This document shows positions 40,388 through 49,720 of a stretch of 64,000 nt of DNA, piece after piece. Made by a program: the position numbers and the translations under genes. The notes under the pieces were generated by a model. It made no database searches. It saw nothing but the letters and a program-made list of their open reading frames with translations, and had not been told where the DNA came from. This DNA comes from JACRCT01 sp049841135. Its GTDB lineage: Bacteria > Myxococcota > Myxococcia > Myxococcales > UBA5297. Location of the stretch: the NCBI GenBank assembly GCA_049841135.1, contig JASGHK010000001.1, positions 868,001 to 932,000 on the forward strand, written 5' to 3'. Numbering within the stretch: the first letter of the stretch is position 1; each line of letters starts with the position of its first letter.

Positions 40388-41599
40388 CTACCCCGGCACG
40401 TCCACCGCCCGGCTTCGGCGCCACCGCCGCAGCCGCTCCCAGCCCGCGGCGCCCACCGCGCGCCGCGCCACGCTCTTGATCGACGCCACGCCATCGGTCG
40501 CTGCCCGCCAGGCCAGCCCGCCCGCGGTCCGGCGCACGACCCGAACCACCTCGGTCTCGCGGCGGCCATTGGACCACTCGAACTTGTACGGCTCGGTGCC
40601 GCGCAGGAAGTCGAAGACCGAGCGCTTCTCCTGGAAGGCGTCGGCGAGCGTCTCGCCCAGCAGGACCAGCCCCACGCTGCGCCGGGCGAAGGCCGGGTCG
40701 TAACCCGACTGGTAGTAGTAGAAGCGGTCGCCGAGGTGGATGCCGTAGACGCTCGAGAGCGCCTGCGAGCCCACCCGGAGCGTGTAGAGCCGCACCATTC
40801 CGTCCTGGGACAGGAGCGCGGTCGCGTCGCGGTGGAAGGCCTTCAGCGCCGGGCCGCGGATGCCTTGCGAGCCGCCGTCGGCCTTCCAGCGCAGCTCGTG
40901 CAGCCGGAGGAAGTCGACCATCGCCCGCTCGACCGCCGCCGGGTCCTCGGCGCGCTCGATGGCGTACCCGGCCTGGGAGGAGAGCCACTTCTTGCGCCGC
41001 GCGAGGTTCTCCGCGCGGCCGACGGCCTTCAGGTAGCCCTCGTAGTCGCCCTCGAGGTTGACGAGCGGGCAGACGTAGCGGGCCTCGCGCCCGACGATGA
41101 GTGAGCCCGGCCCCAGCTTCTCGATCACCGCCTCGCTCAGAGGGCTGCCCCGGGGCAGATCGAGCAGCTCCAGGACATCGAACCGACGCTGCTTGGCGAC
41201 GAGGTGCGCCGCGAAGAGCCTCGCCAGCTCCTCCTCGCGGCCCTTCTCCGCCAGCACGTCGAGGTAGTCGCTGCCGACCCACGCGTCGCCCAAGAATCCC
41301 CAGCGCACCGTCCAGACCCCGGCCCGGTGCGAGCGGCTCTCGGCCAGCGGCAAGAGCCCCGCGAGGTGGCCGGCGTCGTCGCGCGCCACCAGGATCCGCG
41401 GCTCGCTGCGCGGCGCGATGCGCCGCCACCACGGGTAGAGCCAGGCCCACGACAGGAAGGGTCCGGCCGCGCTCCGGCGCAGCAGGTCGGTCCACTCCTC
41501 GCGCAGCGCCGCGAAGCCCAGTCCCGTGTTGACCTCGTCGAACCACAGCCGGCCGGCGCGCGACGGCGAGCGGCCTCCCAGGTCGCGCTCGCGGATCAC
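40388..41599 (-). CDS. FemAB/GNAT-like acyltransferase (ExoI-like)
   Basis: 403 residues, double GNAT fold of the FemAB/CelD type: PFLSWAWLYPWWRRIAPRSEPRILVARDD, a basic helix (AENLARRKKWLSSQAG) and VYGIHLGDRFYYYQSGYDPAFARRSVGLVLL. Likely N-acylates an amino sugar. GTG start overlapping the aminotransferase-like stop (GTGA). In myxobacterial exo loci a second such enzyme follows a DegT-type gene, as here. Substrate not predictable. Confidence 0.8.
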   Translation of the reverse strand: MIRERDLGGRSPSRAGRLWFDEVNTGLGFAALREEWTDLLRRSAAGPFLSWAWLYPWWRRIAPRSEPRILVARDDAGHLAGLLPLAESRSHRAGVWTVRWGFLGDAWVGSDYLDVLAEKGREEELARLFAAHLVAKQRRFDVLELLDLPRGSPLSEAVIEKLGPGSLIVGREARYVCPLVNLEGDYEGYLKAVGRAENLARRKKWLSSQAGYAIERAEDPAAVERAMVDFLRLHELRWKADGGSQGIRGPALKAFHRDATALLSQDGMVRLYTLRVGSQALSSVYGIHLGDRFYYYQSGYDPAFARRSVGLVLLGETLADAFQEKRSVFDFLRGTEPYKFEWSNGRRETEVVRVVRRTAGGLAWRAATDGVASIKSVARRAVGAAGWERLRRWRRSRAVDVPG

Positions 41600-42795
41600 G
41601 GCCGGCCTCCTTCGCGGACCGCCTCGCGCACCGCCGCCGCGAGCGCGGTCATGTTCTCCGGCTCCAGGTCCTGGTGGACGGGGATCTCCAGAATCTCCCG
41701 GCGCAGGACCTCGACGTCCGGGAACTCGCTGCCGACGCAGGCCGGGTGTCCGCGGCGCCAGAAGTCGACCGTCTCCACGCCGCGCGCCGCCAGCCGGGCC
41801 ATCACGCCGGTCTTGTCCGGGACGCGCAGCGGATAGAAGAGCGGCACCGCGCCCGCCGGCAGCTCGGTGAAGACCGGCGGGGCGACGTCGCGCAGGTGGC
41901 CCAGGAGGAAGAAGAAGTTGCGCCGGCGCCGCTCGGCGATGGCGGCGAAGTCCTGGCAGAGCGCGAGCCTCTTCGCCAGCGGGCTCATCCCCAGGTGGGC
42001 ATTGGCGCGCTCGAAGTGCTGGGTGCCGGTGGCGACCCGCTCCACGTGAGCCGCGCCCACCGCCGCGTGGCCCAGCCCGCGCGCCGCCTGGCGCAGCGCC
42101 CGCCCCAGCGCGCCCCCGCGCAGCTCCGCGTTGCACAACAGCGACGAGAGCAGGTGCGAGAGCGTGGAGAGCGACGGCGGCGGCGACGGCCAGGGCAGCC
42201 CCTGCGGCTGGCCCGAGGCGAGGACCAGGGCCCCGCCGTGCGGCACGGGGAGCGACTTGTAGAGCGAGAAGATCGCCGCGTCGCCGTAGGTCCCCAGCGG
42301 CCGGTCGCCGGCGCGCGAGAGCAGCGCGAGCGCGCAGTCCTCGACCAGCGGCAGGCCATGCTCGTCCGCCAGCTCGCGCAGGGCCTGCGCCGGACCGGGG
42401 AAGCCCAGGTAGTGGATGAGGTAGATTGCCCGGGTGCGAGGGGTGAGCTGCGCCTTGACGTCGTCGGGGTCGACCTGCATCCGCGGGCCCACCCGGTAGA
42501 AGCGCAGCGAGGCGCCGGCGTCGGCCAGCGCCTCCACCTCGACGCCGTGGTGGTAGGCCGGCAGGAGGACCTCGCCTTTGTCGAGCCCCAGCACCCGCGC
42601 CGCGGTCCACACCGCGTTGCGCCCGAAGTAGTAGAAGCGCGCGCCGGGCGCCTCGAACGGGAACGGCGGCGTCGCGTGCGCTCGCGAGAGCAGCATGTGC
42701 GGCCAGAGGGTGGGCACTGCCGGGATGAAGCGCGCGGCAGGCGTTCGCGGCTCGGACCAGGCGCGGACCGCACCGGCGGGCTTCACGGCTTCCAT
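41596..42795 (-). CDS. DegT/DnrJ/EryC1-like aminotransferase (ExoH-like)
   Basis: 399 residues. PLP-dependent sugar aminotransferase fold: GRNAVWTAARVLGLDKGEVLLPAYHH, IYLIHYLGFPGPAQAL, LVEDCALALL, and the Lys that would bind PLP in IFSLYKSLPVPHGG. It would add an amino group to a keto-sugar that the flanking FemAB-like enzymes then acylate. Located between them with overlapping ends. The order FemAB, aminotransferase, FemAB matches exoG-H-I of myxobacteria as I recall them. Confidence 0.83.
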   Translation of the reverse strand: MEAVKPAGAVRAWSEPRTPAARFIPAVPTLWPHMLLSRAHATPPFPFEAPGARFYYFGRNAVWTAARVLGLDKGEVLLPAYHHGVEVEALADAGASLRFYRVGPRMQVDPDDVKAQLTPRTRAIYLIHYLGFPGPAQALRELADEHGLPLVEDCALALLSRAGDRPLGTYGDAAIFSLYKSLPVPHGGALVLASGQPQGLPWPSPPPSLSTLSHLLSSLLCNAELRGGALGRALRQAARGLGHAAVGAAHVERVATGTQHFERANAHLGMSPLAKRLALCQDFAAIAERRRRNFFFLLGHLRDVAPPVFTELPAGAVPLFYPLRVPDKTGVMARLAARGVETVDFWRRGHPACVGSEFPDVEVLRREILEIPVHQDLEPENMTALAAAVREAVREGGRP

Positions 42796-43926
42796 CGTGG
42801 CTCTCCCCCGGCCGGACCGGCCGATCGCAACGCCTCGCGGACCACGGGGACGAGGCCGAACTTGACCTGGCGCACCCAGCGCGCGGCAGCGCTCGTCCCG
42901 AAGACGTAGAGCCAGTGGTGGGGGCGGCTCGCGGCGGTCCAGTCGGACTTCCAGGGCATCGCCGGCCCCAGGAAGTCGAACTCGGCCAGGCCGCGCGTGG
43001 CGCAGTCGCGCAGGACCGCGTCGGCCAGGGAGCTGGCCGGGGGAGCAGTCCGCGAGGGACTCGTCATAGGCGGTCTTCGGCAGCCAGTACGTCGCCCGGT
43101 CCGCCAGCCCGTACTGGAAGGCGACCGCGCGGCCGCCCAGCCGCAGGAAGTAGAGCGCGAGCCTGCCGCGGAGCGCCTCGCGTCGGGCGACCTCGGCGTA
43201 GAAGCCGCGCGTGATCGGGTCGGAGGCGATAGCCGTGCTCTGGCGGCCCTTCCAGCCCGAGCGCTCCAGCTCAAAGCCTTCCTCGAGGTAGCGCTCCAGC
43301 GCTCGCCCACCGTCGACGCGCTCGATATCGACCGCGCCGCGTTGCTCGAGCTTGCGTCGGCGTCGGCGGACGTTCTGCCGGAACCGCGCGTCGAGCCGGG
43401 CGTGGACCGCCTCGAAGCCGCCCTCGAGCGTCACGTAGGGCGAGCGCATCGACTCCCACTCGCCGGTGGGCATCCCCGTGGCCTCGGCCAGCGGGAGGAG
43501 CTTTCGCGCCGCGCCCCGCTCCGGCACGTCGGACAGCTCCAGCACGTCGAACGGGGCGCTGGAGAGCAGGTGCGACCAGACGGCCTTGAGCGCGTCCTCG
43601 CGGCCCGGCGCCCAGAGCAGGTCGAAGCGGTTGGAGTGGACGTTGGCGGGCGCACGAAGCCTGCGGACCTTCACCCCGTACAGGCGCGGCCGGTCCTCGA
43701 CGAGCGGCAGCGCGGCCAGGAGCCGGCCCTGCTCCCGGGCGACGAACACCCTCAGAGGCAGGTCGGGAGCGAAATGGTCGATCCACGCCGACAAGAAGCG
43801 GTGCCGGTAGAACGGCTCGGTGCGGCCGGCCTCGTCCAACGCCGAGTCCCACGCAGGCTCGAGGGCGTCGAAACCCGCGCGGTCGAGCTCCTCGGCGACC
43901 AGCGTCGTTGCCGGATCCGCCTGCAT
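42783..43926 (-). CDS. FemAB/GNAT-like acyltransferase (ExoG-like; one frameshift)
   Basis: About 380 residues, FemAB-type fold (EPFYRHRFLSAWIDHFAPDLPLRVFVARE, FRQNVRRRRRKLEQRG, GGRAVAFQYGLADRATYWLPKTAYDE). An extra C/G at 43036-43044 in a five-base run splits it; correction gives DCSPASSLADAVLRDCATRG. It overlaps the next gene by 13 bases. ATG chosen at 43926. Two cyclic-AMP-type palindromes lie 135-215 bases upstream. Likely acylates an amino sugar of the spore-coat-like polymer. Confidence 0.8.
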
Positions 43927-44060
43927 TCGTTCGCCCCCAGCCAGAAGCCAAGCCATCAGGCGAACTGCAGAATGGCCATTGCCCGGCGGTGCGGCCCGTC
44001 CCCCGGGTGAGTGCGCGCAGGGTCTGGCCGCTGGACCCATATGATCGTTGCGGGCCGGGG

Positions 44061-44076
44061 TGTGACCTGCGTCACC
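44061..44076. promoter_or_regulatory. CRP/FNR-type palindrome 1
   Basis: TGTGACCTGCGTCACC matches the CRP consensus TGTGA-N6-TCACA at nine of ten positions. It lies 135 bases upstream of the FemAB-like start and downstream of satP. Confidence 0.4.
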
Positions 44077-44126
44077 CAATGGCCGTAAGCCCGGACCCCA
44101 CCTCGGGAATCCGGGCGACCTCAACC

Positions 44127-44140
44127 GTGACGTGGATCAC
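44127..44140. promoter_or_regulatory. CRP/FNR-type palindrome 2
   Basis: GTGACGTGGATCAC, a second GTGA-N6-TCAC dyad 65 bases from the first, in the same intergenic region. Confidence 0.4.
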
Positions 44141-44153
44141 GCAAAGACGCCAA

Positions 44154-44181
44154 GGCCGGATTCCGCCTTCGGAATCCGGCC
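44154..44181 (-). terminator. Hairpin downstream of satP-like gene
   Basis: Perfect 12-bp stem GGCCGGATTCCG / CGGAATCCGGCC with loop CCTT, 23 bases past the satP stop. No T-run, so Rho-independence is unproven. Confidence 0.6.
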
Positions 44182-44204
44182 TGGCGGCGCTTCGGAGGCC
44201 CTCT

Positions 44205-44813
44205 TCAGGCCGCGGCGAGGGTGGTCGGCGCCGGCTGAGCCGGCTGAGCCTGCGGCTTGGGCTTGCCCATGGGCAGCACCTCGCGGCCGTACTGCGCCTC
44301 GAGCACCTCCGCCATGGCGAGGTAGATGGCGCTCGCGCCGCAGACGATGCCTTCGTAGCCGGCGATGGTGCCGATGGTGGCCGAGCCGGTGAAGTCGCGC
44401 GCCGCGAGCAGGAAGAAGAGCACCGTCAGCGAGCCGAAGATGAACTGCAACGCGCGGTTGCCGCGCAGCGTCCCGACGAACATGAAGGCGGTGAAGACGC
44501 CCCACATCGCCAGGTACCAGCCCATGTAGCCCTCGGGCGTCTTGTCCATCAGGCCGGTCTTGGGGCCGACCAGCAGCACGACCAGCGAGATCCAGAAGAA
44601 GCCGTAGGACGTGAAGGCCGTCAGCCCGAAGGTGTTGCCCTTCTTGAACTCGAGCACGCCGGCGATGACCTGCGCGAGCCCGCCGTAGCACAGCCCCATC
44701 GCGAGGATCATCGCGGAGATGGGGTAGAAGCCGGCGTTGTGGATGTTGAGCAGGACGGTCGTCATCCCGAAGCCCATCAGGCCGAGGGGGGCGGGATTGG
44801 CAGTCTTCTCCAA
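44205..44813 (-). CDS. satP: SatP/GPR1-FUN34-YaaH-family acetate transporter
   Basis: 202 residues, six hydrophobic helices. The family hallmark NPAPLGLMGFGMTTVLLNI is at the N-terminus. It takes up acetate or succinate with protons. The start is TTG, six bases after GGAGAG. It sits among polysaccharide genes, where exo loci would carry exoF; a link to acetyl-CoA supply for the FemAB-like acyltransferases is inference. A strong hairpin follows. Confidence 0.88.
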   Translation of the reverse strand: MEKTANPAPLGLMGFGMTTVLLNIHNAGFYPISAMILAMGLCYGGLAQVIAGVLEFKKGNTFGLTAFTSYGFFWISLVVLLVGPKTGLMDKTPEGYMGWYLAMWGVFTAFMFVGTLRGNRALQFIFGSLTVLFFLLAARDFTGSATIGTIAGYEGIVCGASAIYLAMAEVLEAQYGREVLPMGKPKPQAQPAQPAPTTLAAA

Positions 44814-44908
44814 GCGTCTCTCCGGTGGTTGGGTCCCGGGGTCGGCCCCGGAAGCGCGCGGAAGATACTCGGAAACCCTGCTGGGACCTAATCAGACGTC
44901 ACCCGGCG

Positions 44909-44953
44909 ATGGACCGTATGGACGACATGGTCGGGATGGACTTGATGGACGAT
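44909..44953. repeat. Five tandem 9-bp ATGGAC units
   Basis: Five consecutive 9-bp units starting ATGGAC or ATGGTC (44909, 44918, 44927, 44936, 44945), ending 2 bases before the glycosylphosphotransferase stop. On the plus strand they give a run of Met-Asp codons but no convincing gene. Confidence 0.6.
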
Positions 44954-44955
44954 CT

Positions 44956-46308
44956 TCAGCGGGCTCCTCGCCCGGTGATCACGTGGCGGGCGGTGTGGAA
45001 GATGATGGCCAGGTCCAGGAAGAGCGAGCGGTTCTTCAGGTAGTAGAGGTCGTACTCGAGCTTGGCGCGGGCGTCCTCGACAGACGCTCCGTAGGAGTAG
45101 CGCAGCTGCGCCCAGCCGGTGATGCCCGGCTTGATCGCCTCGCGCAGCTCGTAGAAGGGCACCAGCTGCTTGATCCGCTCGACGAAGAACGGCCGCTCCG
45201 GCCGCGGGCCGACGAAGCTCATGTCCCCGCGCACCACCGCCAGGATCTGCGGCAGCTCGTCCATGCGCGTCTTGCGCAAGAACCGCCCCACCCGCGTCAC
45301 CCGCTCGTCCCCCACCCTGGCCCAGACCGGCCGGCCGTCGGCCTCGGCGTCGGTGCGCATGGTCCGCAGCTTGGTGAGCCAGAAGACCTTCCCGCCGCGC
45401 CCCACGCGCTCCTGGCGGTAGAAGATCGGCCCGGGCGAGTCCAGGCGCACGAGCAGCGCCCCCAGCGCGATGAGCGGCGCGCTGACCAGCGCCAGCACCA
45501 GCGAGGCGCTCAGGTCGAGCAGTCGCTTGGCGGCCGCGTCGACCCGCCCGGTCCGGAACCCGTCCGAGAGCGCCAGCTCGCCTGCCCGAAGGTGCGCCAC
45601 CGGGAGCCGCCTGGCCGTGCGCTCCACCAGCGTGGCGGCGTCCAGCACTTCGAGCCCTTCGAGCTTGCACCGCAGCAGTCCCTGCGCCAGCGCCGGCGGC
45701 AGCTGCTGCCCTTCGGCGGCCAGCGCCACGATCCGCGCGCCGCGATCGCGCGCCACCGCGTCCACGCTCGAGAGCGAGGCGAGCGCGGTCGACGCCGCCG
45801 GGTCGAGGAAGCCGACGACCTGCAAGCGGACGTCGGAGGAGGCCTCAAGCTCTTGCGCCAAGGCGCGGGCCCGCGGCCCGTCCCCGACCACCAGCACCGG
45901 CTCGGGGGCCCCGACGAGCCTGGGCAGCGCCACCCGCGAGGCCACCGCCGCGCCCAGCGCCGCCGCCACTCCCCAGAGCACCGCGCCGTGCGGGACGCCA
46001 CCGGCGGGCGCCAGCGCCAGCGGCGAGGTGAGGAGGACCGCCACGCCCAGCCCCCACATCAGCCGGCGGCCGCTCGCGCGGTCTCGGACGGCCAGCCGCA
46101 GGTCGTAGAGGTCGGCGAAGTAGAACGCCACCTGGAAGGCGAGGGCGGCCGCCAGCACCTGCCCGACCGAGACGTGCCAGACGCCCCCGCTGCGCCCGAA
46201 GAGCGACACCGCCGCCGCGAAGGCCAGCGCGACGGCGCTCTGCTCGACCAGGAAGAGCGCGAGCTTCCGGCGCGAACACCAGTGGTGGAAGACCCTCGCG
46301 ACCCTCAC
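44956..46308 (-). CDS. Undecaprenyl-phosphate glycosylphosphotransferase (ExoE/WbaP-like)
   Basis: 450 residues. Four or five N-terminal membrane helices, a CoA-binding-like Rossmann domain (VLVVGDGPRARALA) and a C-terminal bacterial sugar-transferase domain (YRQERVGRGGKVFWLTKLRTMRTDA, DELPQILAVVRGDMSFVGPRPERP). It primes repeat-unit synthesis by putting a sugar phosphate on undecaprenyl phosphate. In the run wza-barrel-wzc-kinase-transferase it holds the exoE position. Confidence 0.92.
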   Translation of the reverse strand: MRVARVFHHWCSRRKLALFLVEQSAVALAFAAAVSLFGRSGGVWHVSVGQVLAAALAFQVAFYFADLYDLRLAVRDRASGRRLMWGLGVAVLLTSPLALAPAGGVPHGAVLWGVAAALGAAVASRVALPRLVGAPEPVLVVGDGPRARALAQELEASSDVRLQVVGFLDPAASTALASLSSVDAVARDRGARIVALAAEGQQLPPALAQGLLRCKLEGLEVLDAATLVERTARRLPVAHLRAGELALSDGFRTGRVDAAAKRLLDLSASLVLALVSAPLIALGALLVRLDSPGPIFYRQERVGRGGKVFWLTKLRTMRTDAEADGRPVWARVGDERVTRVGRFLRKTRMDELPQILAVVRGDMSFVGPRPERPFFVERIKQLVPFYELREAIKPGITGWAQLRYSYGASVEDARAKLEYDLYYLKNRSLFLDLAIIFHTARHVITGRGAR

Positions 46309-46401
46309 TTCGCCATCGCCCCCGTTTGCCCGCCGCCTCGCCGAGGTGCGGGCCCTTCGCCTCGAAAGCCGACCGTCGACCTCCCCGGCCGGACGGGCCG
46401 C

Positions 46402-47148
46402 TCACCGCAGCTTGCTGGAAAGGTAGGGCACCTCGCCCGCGTCGACTCCGTTGAGCACGCAGCCCAGCAGCCGCGCCCCCGACAGGGTCTCGATGGCCCG
46501 GGAGACGAGCATCCGGCTGGTCACCCCCGCCTTGACCACCAGCACCACCCCGTCGCCCAGCCCGGCCAAGAGCGCCCCGTCCGCCACCGGCAGCACCGGC
46601 GAGGCGTCCAGGTAGATCTCGTCCCAGTGGGTCCGCACCTGCTCCAGGAGCAGCCGCATGGTCTGCCCCGAGAGCAGCAGGCCCGCGTCCTCCCGGGGTG
46701 GCCCGGCGGTGATCAGCTGCAGCGGCGAGCCCGGCACCTTGCGCACCACCTCCGGCAGCGTCACCTCGCCCGCCAGGAAGTCGCCCAGCCCGGGCCGCCC
46801 CTCGACGTCCAGCAGCGAGCCCAGCCGCGGCCGCCGCAGATCGCCGTCGATGAGCAGGATCTTGCGGCGCGGGTCGCTCGCCGCGGCCACCAGCGCCAGG
46901 TTCGCGGCGGTCAGGCTCTTGCCCTCACCGGGCACCGCGCTGGTCAGGGTGACGACCTTCGCCTCCCGCCCCTGCCGCAGCCGCTCGATCCGGTGGTAGA
47001 GCACCCGGTACTGCTCGGCCGCCATCGAGCCCGGCGCGGTGATGGCCACCAGCCCCGGCCCGCGGTTCTTGGGCAGGTTGGCCTTGCGGCCCGGCTCCAC
47101 CTCCACCCTCGGCAGGAAGTTGCCGGCCTTGCGCATCCCTTCGTCCAT
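46402..47148 (-). CDS. BY-kinase / capsular exopolysaccharide ATPase (ExoD-like)
   Basis: 248 residues. Tyrosine autokinase fold: Walker A AVPGEGKSLTAANLA, Walker A' LLIDGDLRRP, Walker B-like EIYLDASPVLPVADG. The Tyr-rich tail of typical BY-kinases is missing; only one Tyr lies near the end (PYLSSKLR). It likely pairs with the Wzc-like protein upstream, which lacks its own kinase. ATG follows GGGGGAGG. Confidence 0.88.
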   Translation of the reverse strand: MDEGMRKAGNFLPRVEVEPGRKANLPKNRGPGLVAITAPGSMAAEQYRVLYHRIERLRQGREAKVVTLTSAVPGEGKSLTAANLALVAAASDPRRKILLIDGDLRRPRLGSLLDVEGRPGLGDFLAGEVTLPEVVRKVPGSPLQLITAGPPREDAGLLLSGQTMRLLLEQVRTHWDEIYLDASPVLPVADGALLAGLGDGVVLVVKAGVTSRMLVSRAIETLSGARLLGCVLNGVDAGEVPYLSSKLR

Positions 47149-47213
47149 CGCAGCCTCCCCCAAGCCTCTCGCCCTCGGCCCTTCCCTGCCCGGCCCCGTC
47201 CGCCCCACCCCCC

Positions 47214-48560
47214 CTACTTCTGGGCCGCGGCGCGGATGCGCGGCACCAGCGCCAGGACCGGCACCTCCAGCTCGCGCGCCTGCTCCGCGCGCCTCAGCGA
47301 GTCGTCCTGCATTTCCCGGACGATGCCCGTCAGCACCGACAGGCCCACCGCGGCCAAGAGCACCAGCAGCATCGCCGTGCCCCGCTCGGGCTTGAACGGC
47401 GCGCTCGGCTCGGCCGCCGGCGAGAGCACGTGGAAGGTGTTGGCCCGCGCCTTGGCCTCCAGCTCGCGCGCCACCTCGGCCTCCACCTTGCGCGAGACCA
47501 GCGACTGGTACTTGGTCCGCAGGATCTCGTAGTCGCGGTTGAGGTCGGAGAGCGTCTGCGCCCACTGCGGGGTCTTGTCCAGCCGGTCGCGGTAGAGCTG
47601 CGCCTCCCGGTCGTAGCCCGCCAGCTCCTCGTTGATCTGCGCCAGCTGGTGGCGCGCCTGCGTGCGGCTCTCGTCCTCGTCCTGCGCCTTGGCCTCGGCC
47701 ACGGCGCGCTTTCGGCCCGCCGCCTCCCGCTCGCGCACCAGCCGCTCGACCTCGGGGTGGTCGGGGGTCCACTGGCTGCGCGCCGCGAGCAGCGCCCCGT
47801 CCAGGTCGAGCTCGGTCCGCTTGAGCCGCCCGAGCTCGGTCTCGGCGCCGGTGCGGGCCGAGGAGAGGTCCGCGAGCCTGCGCTGCACCTCCCGGCGGGC
47901 GTCGGTGCGCGTGGTGAGCAGCACCATCAGCCGGTCGAGCGCGCGCATGTTGGCCTCGGCCTGCTCGGGCAGCTCGCCCAGGTGCTGCAGCTTGAAGGCG
48001 GCGATGGCGGTCTCGCGGCCCTGGACGTCCTTCGCCAGCCGCTTGAGCTCCTCGTCGAACATCGCGCTCGTCGCCTGGGCCTGCTCGGCGCGCAGCTCGA
48101 GCGCCTCGTCGGCGTAGAGCCGCGGCAGGAGGTTGGCGATCTGCGCCACCGTCTTCGGGTCGTCGCCGGTGACCGAGAGCACGAACGCCGCCTCGCCCTC
48201 GACCTTGACGTCGAGCTGGGCGCGCAGCGCCTCGACCGCCGCGTCCATCCCCTTGTCCTTGCGCAGGTCCTGGTGCAGGCCCAGCTCGGTGATCGTCCGC
48301 TCGAGCAGCGGGCGCGCGAAGAGCTCCTGGGCCAGCGTCTTGAGCCGCTCCTCGACCGGGCTGAGCACCGAGGGCGAGACCAGCTCCGGCGCCACCCGGT
48401 GGGCCTCGACGCGCACCACCGTGCTGGCCCGCCAGACCTTGGGCATGCCCAGCACCACCGCCGTGCCGACCGCGAGCACCGCGGCGAAGGTCAAGAGCAC
48501 CAGCAGCCTTCGCCGCCAGAGCCCCTCGAGCATCTGCTGCAAGGTGATCGCCCGCTCCAT
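47214..48560 (-). CDS. Wzc-like chain-length co-polymerase (ExoC-like)
   Basis: 448 residues. Two membrane helices (about 18-38 and 410-428) flank a periplasmic Wzz domain with long coiled coils (EELKRLAKDVQGRETAIAAF; RLVREREAAGRKRAVAEAK). No kinase domain; that function is on the next gene. It controls polymer length and links the synthase to the outer-membrane exporter. Confidence 0.9.
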   Translation of the reverse strand: MERAITLQQMLEGLWRRRLLVLLTFAAVLAVGTAVVLGMPKVWRASTVVRVEAHRVAPELVSPSVLSPVEERLKTLAQELFARPLLERTITELGLHQDLRKDKGMDAAVEALRAQLDVKVEGEAAFVLSVTGDDPKTVAQIANLLPRLYADEALELRAEQAQATSAMFDEELKRLAKDVQGRETAIAAFKLQHLGELPEQAEANMRALDRLMVLLTTRTDARREVQRRLADLSSARTGAETELGRLKRTELDLDGALLAARSQWTPDHPEVERLVREREAAGRKRAVAEAKAQDEDESRTQARHQLAQINEELAGYDREAQLYRDRLDKTPQWAQTLSDLNRDYEILRTKYQSLVSRKVEAEVARELEAKARANTFHVLSPAAEPSAPFKPERGTAMLLVLLAAVGLSVLTGIVREMQDDSLRRAEQARELEVPVLALVPRIRAAAQK

Positions 48561-48591
48561 CGTCAGCCCAGCCCTTTCTCGAGCGCCTCGG

Positions 48592-49720
48592 TCATGGGGT
48601 GCGCCACCCCAGCCGGAGGCTCACGATGTCCCGCGCCAGGTCCAGCCCCGCCCCGCCCGCGCCGAACTGATGCAGGTGGTCGTACGCAGCGGCGGCGACG
48701 AAGCCCTTGGCGAACTTCCACTCGACCACCGCCGTCCCGGTCAGCCCGGTGGCGTCGGCCGGCGCGCTCGGCGCCCGCCCGTTGCGGTAGTAGCCGCCGC
48801 CCACCGTCAGGGTCCACGTCGGGGTCATCCGCCAAGTGGCCGCGGCGCTGGCGAAGTCGGCCCACACCGCGTCGGCGTAGCCGGCCGCGCCCACGATGTC
48901 CCGGCCGGCGGAGAGCCCGAGGACCAGCACGCGCCCCTCGTAGCCCACCTCGGCGTAGAGCCGCGGCAGGATCGCGTCGCCCCTGCCCACCGCCCGGTAG
49001 AGCATCGGCCCACCCTCCAAGGACACGAAGGTGTGTCGCGAAGGCAGGTAGCGCAGCGTCACGGTGGCGGTGGTCGCGTCGGCGTAGCGCGAGGTGCGGA
49101 TGAGGAAGAGCTGGCCGCGCACCCGCGCGCCCAGAATCAGCCGGCGCCCGACCTGGTCGCGCAGCTGCAGCGAGAGGGCGTGCGAGGAGCCGGGAGGCTG
49201 CCCGCCCAGGAAGATGCGGGAGAGGCTCGGTCCGGTAGTCGCCGCCAAGCGTCACCGTGCGCGTCAGCTGCCCCTCCGCCTGGGCCTGCCCCCACAGCCA
49301 GAGCGCCGGCGCGCGCACCCGCGCCACGCCGAAGCGCGGCAGCGAGGACATGTCCTCCACGCGGTAGAGCGCCCCGGTCGCCGAGAGCCTCAGGCGCCGG
49401 GTCGGGTGGTCCTTGTATTCGAGCCGGGCTCGGTGGTCGAAGGTGAGGTTGCCGGCGCGCAGGTGGTGGATGAGGTCCAGGGCGTAGGTGGCGTCGAGCG
49501 CGCGCCCCTCGTCGCGCAGGGAGTAGCCCACCTCCGGCGAGACCTTGGTCATCAGCTCGCTCTCGCCGCCCGCCGCCGCCGCGGAGTCGAACCGCTCCTC
49601 GGTGGTCACCCCCAGGATGGGCCGGTGCTGGGGCGCGGCCCAGGCCAGCGTCCCCGGCCCGAGCACCGCGGCCGCCGCCGTCGCCAGCGCCAGCCCTGCA
49701 ACCGCCCCCGCTCCGCGCAT
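48592..49720 (-). CDS. Outer-membrane beta-barrel of the export complex (ExoB-like; one frameshift)
   Basis: About 375 residues with signal peptide (ending LAWA-AP) and alternating beta-strands (LDLIHHLRAGNLTFDHRARLEY, TWTLTVGGGYYRNG, VVEWKFAKGFVAAAAYDHL). An extra base at 49222-49228 (GAGCTC read as GAGGCTC) splits it; correction gives GDYRTELSRIFLGGQ. ATG overlaps the wza-like stop (TGATG). It resembles the barrel proteins next to Wza in exosortase and exo loci. Confidence 0.82.

Noticed and set aside
37141..40569. Open frame of 1142 codons through the flippase region
   Set aside because: Only the deacetylase part is real. The rest is an off-frame reading of the flippase, which has clear membrane helices in its own frame.
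44825..45043. Plus-strand frame with Met-Asp repeats
   Set aside because: It is created by the ATGGAC array and runs into the opposite strand of a real transferase; no ribosome site.
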